Of a DNA stretch of 64,000 nucleotides, positions 34,601 to 46,600 are shown one piece after another. The notes under the pieces were generated by a model, which did no database searches, was not told the DNA's origin, and saw nothing but the letters and a program-made list of their open reading frames with translations. Origin of the DNA: Harmonia axyridis. Lineage: Eukaryota > Arthropoda > Insecta > Coleoptera > Coccinellidae. The first letter of the stretch is position 1, and each line of letters begins with the position of its first letter. The DNA is taken from contig NC_059501.1 of assembly GCF_914767665.1 (NCBI RefSeq), positions 22,482,501 through 22,546,500 of the forward strand, read 5' to 3'. A program made the position numbers and the translations under genes.

Positions 34601-37600
34601 ATCTTCACCATTTTTGTAGTGAATTTTAAAAAATTTCAATGCTTTATTGAAGCGTGTATCTTCCATTTTTAGTAATGACGTAGTATTTACTTGTCATATA
34701 TGCCAAAAGATAGCAGCTCCTAAAGTGGCATCTGCCCAAATAGCGGGCTATTCAAAATGAAACTTCTTATTGGAAAACACTTTTCTATGAGATCAGAAAC
34801 TCAAATGTTCAATGAGTTAAATTGAGAAGTTGAAGTGAATACCTTTGGTAATTATTATATTCATAAAATAAATGAGTATGAGAAAATAATGATTTCATAA
34901 TTCACACATATAAACCATAATTTCCTTTCAATGCTTGAGTGCCAACCACAAGTTCAAATCAACATCAGATCAGAAGTTGCAAAATTAAAATAATGACCTC
35001 CCATCGAGAAAATCTGCTTTTCTCTCTCTTACAACATTTTTTTATCTTTCATTCTATCAGCTGTTACACCAAATTCTAATTAATGTTTCACTTTATGAAA
35101 TGATTATGTGATATAGTTAATGCTTTATTTTATAGAAATTCATTAATTCAAATCAATTTTCCACCAACACTGTTGAAAATTAGAAAACAATGTTTTGTCA
35201 TAAATGCATTTATACATTGGAATGTTCTTACTCATTGATGGTTAGAAAAGCAGAAATTCTTGTAAAATTTTATTATATGTCAAATAATTTTAAAACAATC
35301 GAAAAATATTTTGCATTTTCCACCATTTATTAAAATATATATATATAATCTGTATCCCATTTGATACCTTTCGGTGTATGGGTTTCATTATCTACATTTT
35401 CCAACTTAACAATAACTTAAGAATAATTCTAATTTGATTCAATGAATTTCTTCCATTCTGTCCTATTTGATGTCATCATCTCAGCTTCCCTGACGCTTTT
35501 CCCTCTTTTCTTTATTTCCTCCTCTACCATATCCTCCCATGTTTGTTGCGGTCTCCCCCTTTTTGCCTTTTTCTCGACTTTTGCCTCCCATATTTGTTTG
35601 ATTGGTCTCTCCTCCTCCATACGATGTAAGTGTCCCCACCATCCCAACTGCCTCTCACCCACAAACCTTTCCAATGATTTTATCCCCAATTCACCTCTTA
35701 TGTCGTCATTTCTCCTTCTGTCCATCCTTGTAACCCCCTTCACTCCTCTCAAAAATTTCATTTCTACTGCCTGTAGTTTACTCCTCATTCTCCTTGTTGT
35801 GTTCCAAGTTTCACATCCATACGACAGAACAGGTCTGAATATCGACTTAAACACGGTCATTTTAGTTTTCTCTTCGACTTCAGTTCTTCTTAGGAATTTC
35901 CTATTGACTGTGTGATATAATCTGCCGGCTTTTTCAATTCTCTCGTTAATCTCCCTTTCTTGGCTTCCCGTATTTTCTATGTTCACTCCTAAATATCTGA
36001 AACATTTCACCTTTTCAACTTCCTCTCCCTCAATTTCCAATCTCCAATCATCCTCCCGTTCATCGTTCACTTCCATCACTTTTGTCTTTCTTCTATTTAT
36101 TTCCATCCCATATTTTCTCAGTATTCCATTCCATATATCCAAATTTCCCTGTATACTCCTCCTTGTTCCCGCCATCAATACGATGTCATCCGCAAAGGCA
36201 CATTCTGATATTACAACTCTTCTTAAGTTCTTAAAACCAATTGTAAGCTTCTCTGTTCTCTCCTTTGCTTCTCTGATTATCTCATCCAAAAACAGTATAA
36301 ACAATGTCGGACTCAGCACTCCACCCTGCCTCAGTCCCTCCTTTGTCTCAAATAACTCCGACTTCATATTTCTGACAATAACACAGTTCAAGCTTTCACA
36401 ATAAACACTTTTAATAGACTCCACCAAATTTCTGTTTATCCCTCTTGTTTTCAATATATCCCACATTTTCGATCTACTAACCCTGTCAAAAGCTTTCACC
36501 AGATCTATAAATACAAAATAAGCCTTTCTTCCACTTCTTTTCATCTTATGAATGGTCTGTTTCAGAGTGAAAATGTGGTCTTGTACACTTCTCCCTCTCA
36601 TAAACCCACTCTGAGCTTTATCTAGTGTGTCCTCTGTGCTTATTTTTAGTCTACTCTCCAATATCGCTTCGTATACTTTGAGAGCTGTACATAGCAAGTT
36701 TATACCTCTATAATTATCACATTTCTTTCTGTCCCCATTCTTGTAAGCTGGTACTATCATCGCCATTTTCCAATCTTGTGGTATTTCTTTCGAATTCCAT
36801 GCTTTCTGACATATTTCCCTGAATACATTTATACCTTTTTCTCCCATGTTCTTCATCATTTCCGGTGTAATTCTATCGTATCCTGCAGCTTTTCCATTCT
36901 TGACTCTTCTGAGAGCTACCTTAACCTCTTCAATGCTTATCAAGTCTTCCCCGTCGTCCTCCCATCGCTTATCTTTTTTTTGTGTATCTTCTTTTTTGAC
37001 TTCATTTCCCTTCAGTAATTCAATGAAGTGTTCCTTCCATCTTTCCATTATTTCCTTCTCTCCCACAAGCAATCTGTTTCCTTTACACTTGATCGATGTA
37101 TTGTCAATCTTCTCCCCCTTCCTCATATTTTTCATGACTCTGTAAAAAAGCTTTCTATTTTCCGTGTAATTTTTCTCCATTCTCTCTCCAAAATCTCTCC
37201 ATGTTTTCTCCTTTTCTTCCAATGTTACTTGCTTAACTCTCTTCCTTTGTTCTTTATATTTCCGATAATTACATGCATTTCTATTCTTTAGATATTCCTT
37301 CCACAATATTTTCTTCATTTTAATTTGTCTCTTCAAGTTGTCACTCCACCAGGCTGTTCCCCTTCTGTTTCTCCCAATTTTAACACTACCACACACTCTT
37401 TTTGCTGATTCCATTAGTATATTCTTGAACCTTCCCCATACTTCCTCCACTCCCTCCTCAACTCCTATTTCCACCCTAGTCATATTCTCTTCTACATCTT
37501 TCCTGTATTCTTCTGCTACACTCATTTGTCTCAGTTTATAGCTTTTTATATTTTCATATCCTTCATTAAGTTGCCTATGTTCGACCTTCTCTTTTCCTTC

Positions 37601-40600
37601 ACTCATTATCTTTGCTACAAGCATATAATGGTCACTTCCTATTTCCGCTCCCCTGTGCACTCTTACATCTGCGATGTCCCTTCTATTATCTCTTTCTACT
37701 AAGAAGTAATCTATTATTGATCTATCGTCAACGTTATGTCCATGCCTTGTGTACCTATGTACATCTTTATGCTCAAAGAATGTATTCGAAACTATCATAT
37801 TATTCATCCTGCAGTACTCTATAAGTCTTTCTCCGTTGTTCGTTTTCTTTGTTTCTCCATATTTACCGACGATCCCATCTCTTCCTCCTCCTATTCCAAC
37901 CCTGCTATTAAAATCTCCACACACCACGATTTTTCCCCTGCATTCCTCTGTTACCATGTTCAATTCTTCCCAAAATTTGTTCTTATCCTCCACCTTTGCG
38001 TCTTCATTTGGTCCATATGCTACTATTATGTTCCACAACTCGGATTTTTCTCTCCTCAGACGTACCTTCAATAGTCTCTCCGAATATACCTGCCAGTGTT
38101 CCACATATTTTCTCCAATTCTTGTCAATTATGCATCCCACGCCTGCCGCTCCATGTTGTTCATATTTCACTCCTCCGTAAATCATTAAATGATCACCCCT
38201 CATCACTTGCTCTCCTATTCCTTTCTTCTTTGTTTCTGTCACCGTTAATATTTTTATCTGATACCTCTCCAATTCCTGTATTAGCTCGTCCTCTCTGCCT
38301 TTTATACCTCTCACATTCCAGGTTGCCAACTTCCAGTTATCTCTCCCTTTTTTCTCTTTTACTTCTCTAGTTTCCCTACTCATTTCTTCCATTTGTGTTT
38401 TCCTATACTCATATTCCTTTCCTCGCTTTGTCTCCAACTTAATAATCAGCCGTCCTTTATCTATCCCTATTGGTTTTTTGAACTCTGACCCAGGTCAGAT
38501 TTCTTCAGAACTTCTTGTTCCTTTACACCTTGTTCTCTTTCATCCCATACAAAAACCTTCTCTTCTATGAACAATTTTCTGTATCCAACCCTCACATTCT
38601 TCCCTCTTTTCTTCTCCTCCTTGCTTATTTCCACAATCTGATTTTGTATCTTCCTCTCCTTCGCTGTCAGATCGTTATCAATAAAGATATCTTTTCCCTT
38701 TAACATTTGTTTCTTTCTCATTATATTCTGTTTCTGTTCCCAGCTTTCAACTTCAGCAACTATCATTTCATTTTCCTTTCCTCGATTTATTTTGTATGCC
38801 TTAGCTATGTTTACCTTTATCTTCAGCTCCTCATTGATGAATTTTTCGATCTTTTCCCTTTCATTTCCATCACTTGTTTTTAATTTCTTCACAACTATAT
38901 TATTCTTCCTTTTCTGTCTTTCTTCTCGGTCTACTTTATCCTCCAAATTCCTTATTCTACTTTCTAGTTCTCTCTTTTCATTTTCCCACTGACTTTCCCT
39001 AACCTGCATTTCCTTCCTCAATTTATTCATCTCTAATTTTACTTCCTCCGTATTTCTTCGCATCTCCAATTTCATCTGCTCCATCATATTCTCAAACATT
39101 GCCTTCAAACTCTCGACTTCCATATCTTTTCCCTTATTTTTGATGTTGGGTGACCTTATTACCTTTTTTGACTTTGCGAAAATATCTTCCTCTTCTTCTT
39201 CACTTCTACTTCTTTTGAAATCGCCCTTGTTCATTAGAGATGTCGAGTTACAACACTCTCTTCAGAATTCACAAATCTCGTTCCGCTACCTCTGTGCGTC
39301 GAGAGCACGGTTGCGCCGCCGCCGGTCCCCTACTCGATTCAGGTCCCGACCCGATACTCTCGCTAGCGCTTCAGTTGCAGAAAACCTATGATTTCAATCT
39401 CTGTTATTGCTTAGTTTATTTTAACCTCAATCTTTTAAGTCTATATTTTCCTTCTTTATATTCTTACTATGAAATATCTCATCAACTGCCTTTATCACCA
39501 CCTGAGAATTCCACCTTTCTCTCACTTCTCCACACAAGTCTTTTCAAATTCACTCACTTTTCCACTAATTATCGCTTTCTTGACACGACCGTACTTATCG
39601 GTTTGGCGCCTAAGAAATTAATTAAAATTAATTTAATAAATTTATTAAAAAAGTGATTCAAATATTTCTTTTTGTTGAATTATTATTGATAGCTATTCTT
39701 TTATGAATAATACCCATTTTAATCATAATGCTTTATTAGTAAGTCTTTGGGTACAAAATATTCATTGCTACTTTAAAATAAAAGGAAGCAAATCATTAAT
39801 CACAGTGTGCAAAAATATAAATAAAATAAAATTGAGTCCATTTCAATCGAGCTTATCATTCATACACAGATTTTGCAGAAGATGCAGATGTTTCTTCTTA
39901 TGAATCCATTAAAAATTTTTGTTATTTCACCTATATCTTGGATTGTCTTGATTGTATGGATTGTCGCCATTCTATGAAATTAATGAACAATTTCAACTTA
40001 TGGGAAGATTTTTAGTTGGAGATGCATTAGTAATGTTTAGGATATTCGTTGTATTCACTTTTGCTTTCACCTCCAATTCTTGCAACAGTAGCTTGGAAGC
40101 CATTGATACTATCAGCTTTGTAATTGACGATTCGGGTAGAACCATCAGCTTCTTTGAAACTATAAGATCCTTTGACTGTATCTCCATCTCTTTCCTCGTA
40201 TTGTTGTTTGATATCTCCAGTCAAATGATCGTTTACGGCATAGTTGTATTGATATTTGGGATGTTCCTATAAAATTTCGTCTTAATTATTTTTTGAATGA
40301 TAAATTTTGTTTTGATATGAAGTAAGGTTTTTTTTATCTGAAGATGACAAAATCTAAATAAATCACAAGACCTTTCCAAACTTACATAATAATCTTGTTT
40401 ATTGTCTTCCCCACCATAACCACTATGCTCATCACCATATGCTTCTGCTCCTCCTCCATAGTGGTCAATGCTGCCTTCGCTTTCTGAGCCCTGTTCTAAG
40501 TAGCCTGCATTTACAAAAGTAGCGAAAGCTAATAGAATAATGACCTGAAAGGAGAATCGAGTTAATACTGTCGATAAATATTTGTTGTTTATAGGTACAC

Positions 40601-43600
40601 ACCGGCAAAATTAGGGACATAATCTCAACAAACTGTGTAGTTCATTTTCTCTCGAACCCTTCGACCGGTTTTAGCAATTATTTTTTACTTTTAGCTTGAT
40701 TCCAAAGGAATATAACTTTAAATGCCGTCGTCGGTTACTTCGTTTTTCGTTGAATTCAGGGGTGTACAAAAATAATGAAAAGCAAGCTTTTATTCCAAAA
40801 ACCCTGTGGAGTGAATCGTTGACAGACGAGAATGTTTAAGAAGACTCAGATGCTGCCTCATGTTTTTTGAACATTACTTTTTTTTATTTAGGGCGATATC
40901 TTAATTTGTAGGGAATTTACAGCACTTTATATGGTACTGTAGTTGTCATCATTTGTCATTTAGTTTGTTCATAGTGTAGTATGTATGTCGATTCATCTCA
41001 AGTGTTTCGCGATTATTCAGTAGATAAAAAATATCAAAAAACTCGTCTTGAATTTCGTTTAGGAAAAAAGTTACATAATATTTACTGTGAATCGGCTACA
41101 TCAAAAAGACCGGCCTACTAGTGCGATTTCCAACTGAACCGGAAGCAAAAAGAGAATATTAAAATTGATGAGATTTTGAGCAAACATATTTTTTTCGTTA
41201 TATGGCAAAAATAATTTTTTTCAAAAATTGAGTCAATGAAGAATATTATCTGAGCGTATTACGACGTTTGTGAACAAAGAGAGTCTCATTGAATAACCAC
41301 TACAGACCCCTGTTAAGGTTGTTGTCGATTTTTTCTTTTTCCAAAATTCGAATTGATTCAGTCGATCATATCGCTCACCGTCCGGCCGTAATCACGTTAA
41401 CTCTTGAACGGAATAACCGAGAAGTTTTATATATTCAGGATAAGTGACGAATGCCGCGGTAAGTTCGTTAAATTTTGTATTTAGATGTCACAATTTCACG
41501 TCTCTTGCAGTAAACCATTTTGAGCGCAATACCGATACCAGAGAAAATTCATGAAGCAAATCGTAGAAAAAACTAAATCAGTGATATTAGACTGGATTGA
41601 GATTCTGCGAGTAGTAGAAAAATAATAGTTTCAAGCTCGTTTCAGAAATTTTTGTTGATGGCATAACCGTAGGAAATCCAAGCGAAACATCGAGAAAAAA
41701 TTCTTAATATTTCTCAATAAATCTGAATAGGTTGAATATGTAAAATAATCACTCGAATGTTTATGATAAATTATAAGCTTATCATATCACCAGAAACCTC
41801 CACCCAAGTAAACTAACCGACAACAATGACGTCATTTTTAATCGCATCTCATATAAACAGTTATTCATTTTCCAAGAGCGTTAGGTGCATAAATGGACGA
41901 GCGCTCAAAAGATCACGATGCCAAGTCATTGGTTTTCTCAATTGTTTTTCTTTAATTTTGAACGGTGAAATTACATAAAATAATTAAATTTTTCATTCTC
42001 CTTCGTGGATCTAAAATTACATTTACTTTCTGCCGATTTCAAAATAGAATGTGCCATTTTTCAATTACTGTTTACTTTTTTGGAATTATGATTATTAGAA
42101 TTTGTTATCTAACTACTGTGCTTATAAATGTGAGCTGACTTACTCTGAAGGAACACATTGTTATTTGATTGTAGTCTTTCTGTTTGATGTTAATGATATG
42201 AATGCTGTTATTTGCAAATGAACTTTTATATCAAAGCCAGTCCCCCCTTTTCGATGAATTTTGCATCTGTTCAGCCTATGTTTCAATTTTGTTCAGAATG
42301 AGAACTTTCCCCTCTTGGCAAGACCGTGAATCGGTACGATTGCAAAATCATCAACGAAACGCATTATCTCGAAGCATCGATCTTGACTTCTTCGGTGATC
42401 CTTTTACCGCTCTAACCGAAATGAAACTCAGAAATTTTAGGCTAGATATCGAAGCAATTTAAACAAGATGGTCCAGATTCGATGGGTAATGGATAGGATA
42501 TGCGCAACAAGATGACAAGAACACTGAGCTCTATCTTAAAGTTAGAAGATTTGGTTTTCTTGTTCGAAGGACCAGGCAGCAGCCTAATGGAAAAATTATC
42601 ACTGATCAGTTTTTCTGAATTTTCAGTATGTTGCAGAATATGACTTCCCCACTCAATCATATTACTAGTTTTCGAAATACAGAGTGTCGAAGTTGGAAGA
42701 TGGCATTTCTTTAAAGTAACATTTCTCGTAGGAGAACATCTTGAATGAAACACTTTTGCGTGACAAATATGGCTTACCCATCATAAAGTAATAATTTCAG
42801 ACTGGTTTTTAATGAAAATTATTGTTAGATACGGAGTGAATCAAACATTATGCGAAATTAAATTTCTCTTAGTTCATAATTCACCCTTGAATTACAAAAG
42901 TTGTCCTTGGAATTTTCTAATTTTTTGTCAATACGCTTAGTTCGATTACATTATTATAATGTCAAACAGTATTGGCTTTGTTATGACCAGTCTTTGAGAT
43001 ACACAGAGTATATCTAGAGAGGTGACTGTTTTTACAAAAATTGTCAAAAAGTTGTGTACAATGAAAATTTCATACAGAGGAACGTTAAGAAACAAGTTGG
43101 TGTTTAGTTATTGAATTATGAATTAAACTAATTTCATTTCGAATAATGTTTGAATCACCCCATATGTCACAAAAATTTTTTATTAAAACCAATCCAGAAT
43201 TATTACCTTAAAGGTTAGCAATATAGTTGTCGCGCAACAGTTTTTCATTCAAGATGTTTCCTTATAATGATCTTTATGTATGGTATTATACAGGGTGTTT
43301 TATCATACGCGGTGTCATCTACGCGATTATATATCTTTGTGATGAAACACCCTGTATACTGGCATCAAATGATGGAAGAAAACATTCAGATTTGTCAATT
43401 TTGATCTTTTCTTTGCATTGTACAAATTCTTTGGAATTATAAATATGCGTCTTCTCTTCATGGAGTCGACATCTTGAGGAAATGTCCTTGTATCTTCTTG
43501 CATCTTGGTATCTCGGAGAAAATCAGTCTGTTCTTCTTCTCGATCATTTCTTTCGTGTAGCACCTACATAGTTGAACGTTTGAATTGACGAATATACACA

Positions 43601-46600
43601 AATTCTAGTGGAATCTAATTCTTATATTACACGGTGGTCGGACGGACATTGAGAATGACTACGAATTCTTAATAAAGTGTTTTTCAATAAAAAGTTTATT
43701 TTTGAATATCCCATATTTAGGCAGCTGTCATTTTTGAAACTTTAAGTAGACAAGTAAAAATAAGATGTCTAAAAACCAGGTGTATGAACTGATTAGCTTT
43801 AGTTTTGCCAATTTTGAGAATATTAGTTAAGCTTCGTTATGTCAACTGTAGGTAGCGCTATCAACAAATTAATATTCTTGTTATTTATTATTTACGAGTT
43901 TTGTGCCATTATGTACCTATATGTATATCTTTCATTATAGTTATGATCTATGGAAGTAATTCTTGTAATTGAAATACCAATAAACTCTCTCTCTCTCTCT
44001 CTATTACAAATATTTGAATTCATTCCAGTAAACGTTTCGTGTTTTGTTGCACGATCATTCTCGATTACACATCGCTTTTGATTGGTCAGTATCGGGTTTT
44101 AATTACTGTATCCAATCAAAATAAACGGAAATGACAAGTATGACATTGCGGCGCCGCCACGAACTAAAACTAATATTTTCAATTTGGTCGAATGTCATTG
44201 CATTCAAAATTTGACGACCATGTTTTTAGACATCTTAGTAAAACCTACGCCCTTACTAAAATTAAAACACACGCTGCAAAAACGCATTGAAATTGATAAA
44301 ATTCACTACAAAAATGGATAAAATTTTGCAGTATATAACAGTTCGCAAAACTTAAGCACTTTCGACTTGAAATATTCTGTGAGGAATAGGGAAAATTATA
44401 AATCAAGGATCAAATTAGAGCTAACAGGATGAATTTCAAATAATTGTAAACATTTCAGGAGATTTTTCTCGAACGAAGGAAATTATTGTATTCATTTATT
44501 TATTCAAAAGGACATGCCAATTTACATTTATGGTAATCATGATAAAAAATCGAAATACAAAAAAAATATTACATTTTTATATCATTTATAGGGCCAATAG
44601 CACCATTCAAAAAATAAACGCTGTTTACCTAATCAATGTTTAGTACTAATCGATGATTATAATTTCTACCGATTGCACCATTTGATAATAATCGATGTTT
44701 AGCTAAACATGAGATATGTTTGGCAACATTTCAAAATATCGACGGTGATCATAGAAAAATCAGGAATTTCAATTTTCTAGTATAATGTTCTCTGTTCTTA
44801 TGTTGACAAAGTTAAAATAAATCACAAATTATCATTATAAATTGTCATTGAATGATAAATCACGATCTGAATCAGAATCCATATTTCAATTTTGAAATTC
44901 CTCACAAAACCAAACACAGAAACATATAATATGACACCATCAGGTTATGTCCATAAAGACATAATGTTTGGTTATGTAATAAGTCATATGTTTTGAAGTT
45001 TTGAGTTGCGCAGAACCATAGACATTATATCAAATTGATATTAGGTCTATGCGCAGAACCCTGTTTAAAACTAATCGGGAAAATAAACGTCCAAATTTTC
45101 CTGTTTAGTGTAATCGGTGATTAGGCCACATTAAACGTCATTTGACAGATGGTGCAAGAGAAATCAGAAAGTAATCAATGTTTAAATTTTTAATCAACGA
45201 TGAGGCAAATGGTGCAACTGGCCCATAGTATAATATAATTATACAGAACACATCATACATAAAAAAAACACATTGAAAGAATATACACGTACGGTTCGAA
45301 TTCTGTGATTATTATTATTATTATTGGATCAAAACAAAAATATTTCACGGTCCAAGTGTCAATTGTAACAGACGAAGCCTCATCCCGAACGTTAGATATA
45401 AGAAATTAAGTTTTAATGAAATAGTAAAATCGAGTTCACTCCGCTCTATTAATATGCTGATTCTTTATGCCCATCTTATTTTCTTACATAATTATTGATT
45501 GCTTCTGATTCTCCATGCGTTAAATTATGTATCTACGATCTTCTTACGTCCTACGTATTTCTCAAATTGGTACAGTTTCTCTGAAATTGTTATATAATTG
45601 AAGTACCATACCTAATTCATTTACATTATCTTAAACTGTAGTATTTTTACATATGAATCGAAAATAAGAAAATTGTTTCGAAATATTTATATTTCAAGTG
45701 ATTAAAAATGAATCTAAACATAAGTTCGTGGAATTTGAACCCATGCATTCTTAGTTGTGAATTTTGTATGAAATTATATTTTAGAATTGAAATTATTTTG
45801 AGTGGAACTTCGAGTTAAAATTCTTAAGCAACCGAGGATTCAAATAAAAAACAATTTCTTGAAATTTGACTGTTGCTGTTATGATTCTTGCTTCTAATAG
45901 TTTCAGCATTGTAAATTTGTATCTCATTCAACGGCTGAACCTATCTGGCTAATTTTTTTTTAATTTTGTTTATATTATATTATTAAATTTTGATATTTTA
46001 ATGGTACAAACGTATCGTATAAATTAAATACTTTAGCTTGAAATTATTATTTTATATTTACTTTCAAAATTTCAACTATGTGGGTCGGAGCATTTGTTGC
46101 GGAATTATTAGATAATTTTTGTTCGCTATTTTTCTTGAGTTCTAGGCTTCTGACGATGCTATCAACATGAAATTTTGTACGAAGCTTTGAATGATTATTC
46201 TATGTATATAATCTAAACGCGATCAGATCTTTATTCACAGAAATAATGGATACTTATTTCTTATATTTTTCTTGAATTTTCTTTAGATGAGATCAGCTCG
46301 AAATTTGGCATATTGGTATTTTATATCAACACCGAAATTTTGCGTTCTATTGATCAGATTAGGATAAAGACAAAGATATTGATCTTATTCATATTGGGAT
46401 AATAATGCGGTCGTTGTGAGTAAGATTTGTTAAGTTTTTGGCTAAAAATTAGTGAAAAACCCAAGAGTTTTTCCACACAAGTGTGGTCATTATATGCATA
46501 CACGTTGAGTCTGGTTATGATATCAGAAGAATGGAAATGCCTGTTCTCTAACCGAACTATGTTTTGTTTTATATAATTTGTTGAAGCATTCCATCATGTA

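Larger units (their letters stand above)
35336..39639 (-). mobile_element. LINE with two open ORFs and target duplication
   Basis: An 11-bp direct repeat ATTTATTAAAA lies at 35325-35335 and 39640-39650 and marks the insertion. Reading on the minus strand, there is a GC-richer 5' UTR (39639 to about 39235), ORF1 (39234-38467), ORF2 (38437-35429), then a short 3' end with a (TA)n tail near 35336-35347. No frame break is seen, so this is a potentially mobile copy about 4.3 kb long. It sits antisense in intron 4 of homer. Confidence 0.85.

Noticed and set aside
35442..39391. Many plus-strand ORFs of 60-157 codons
   Set aside because: They are antisense shadows of the two LINE ORFs, with Ser/Phe/Leu-rich translations and no motifs.
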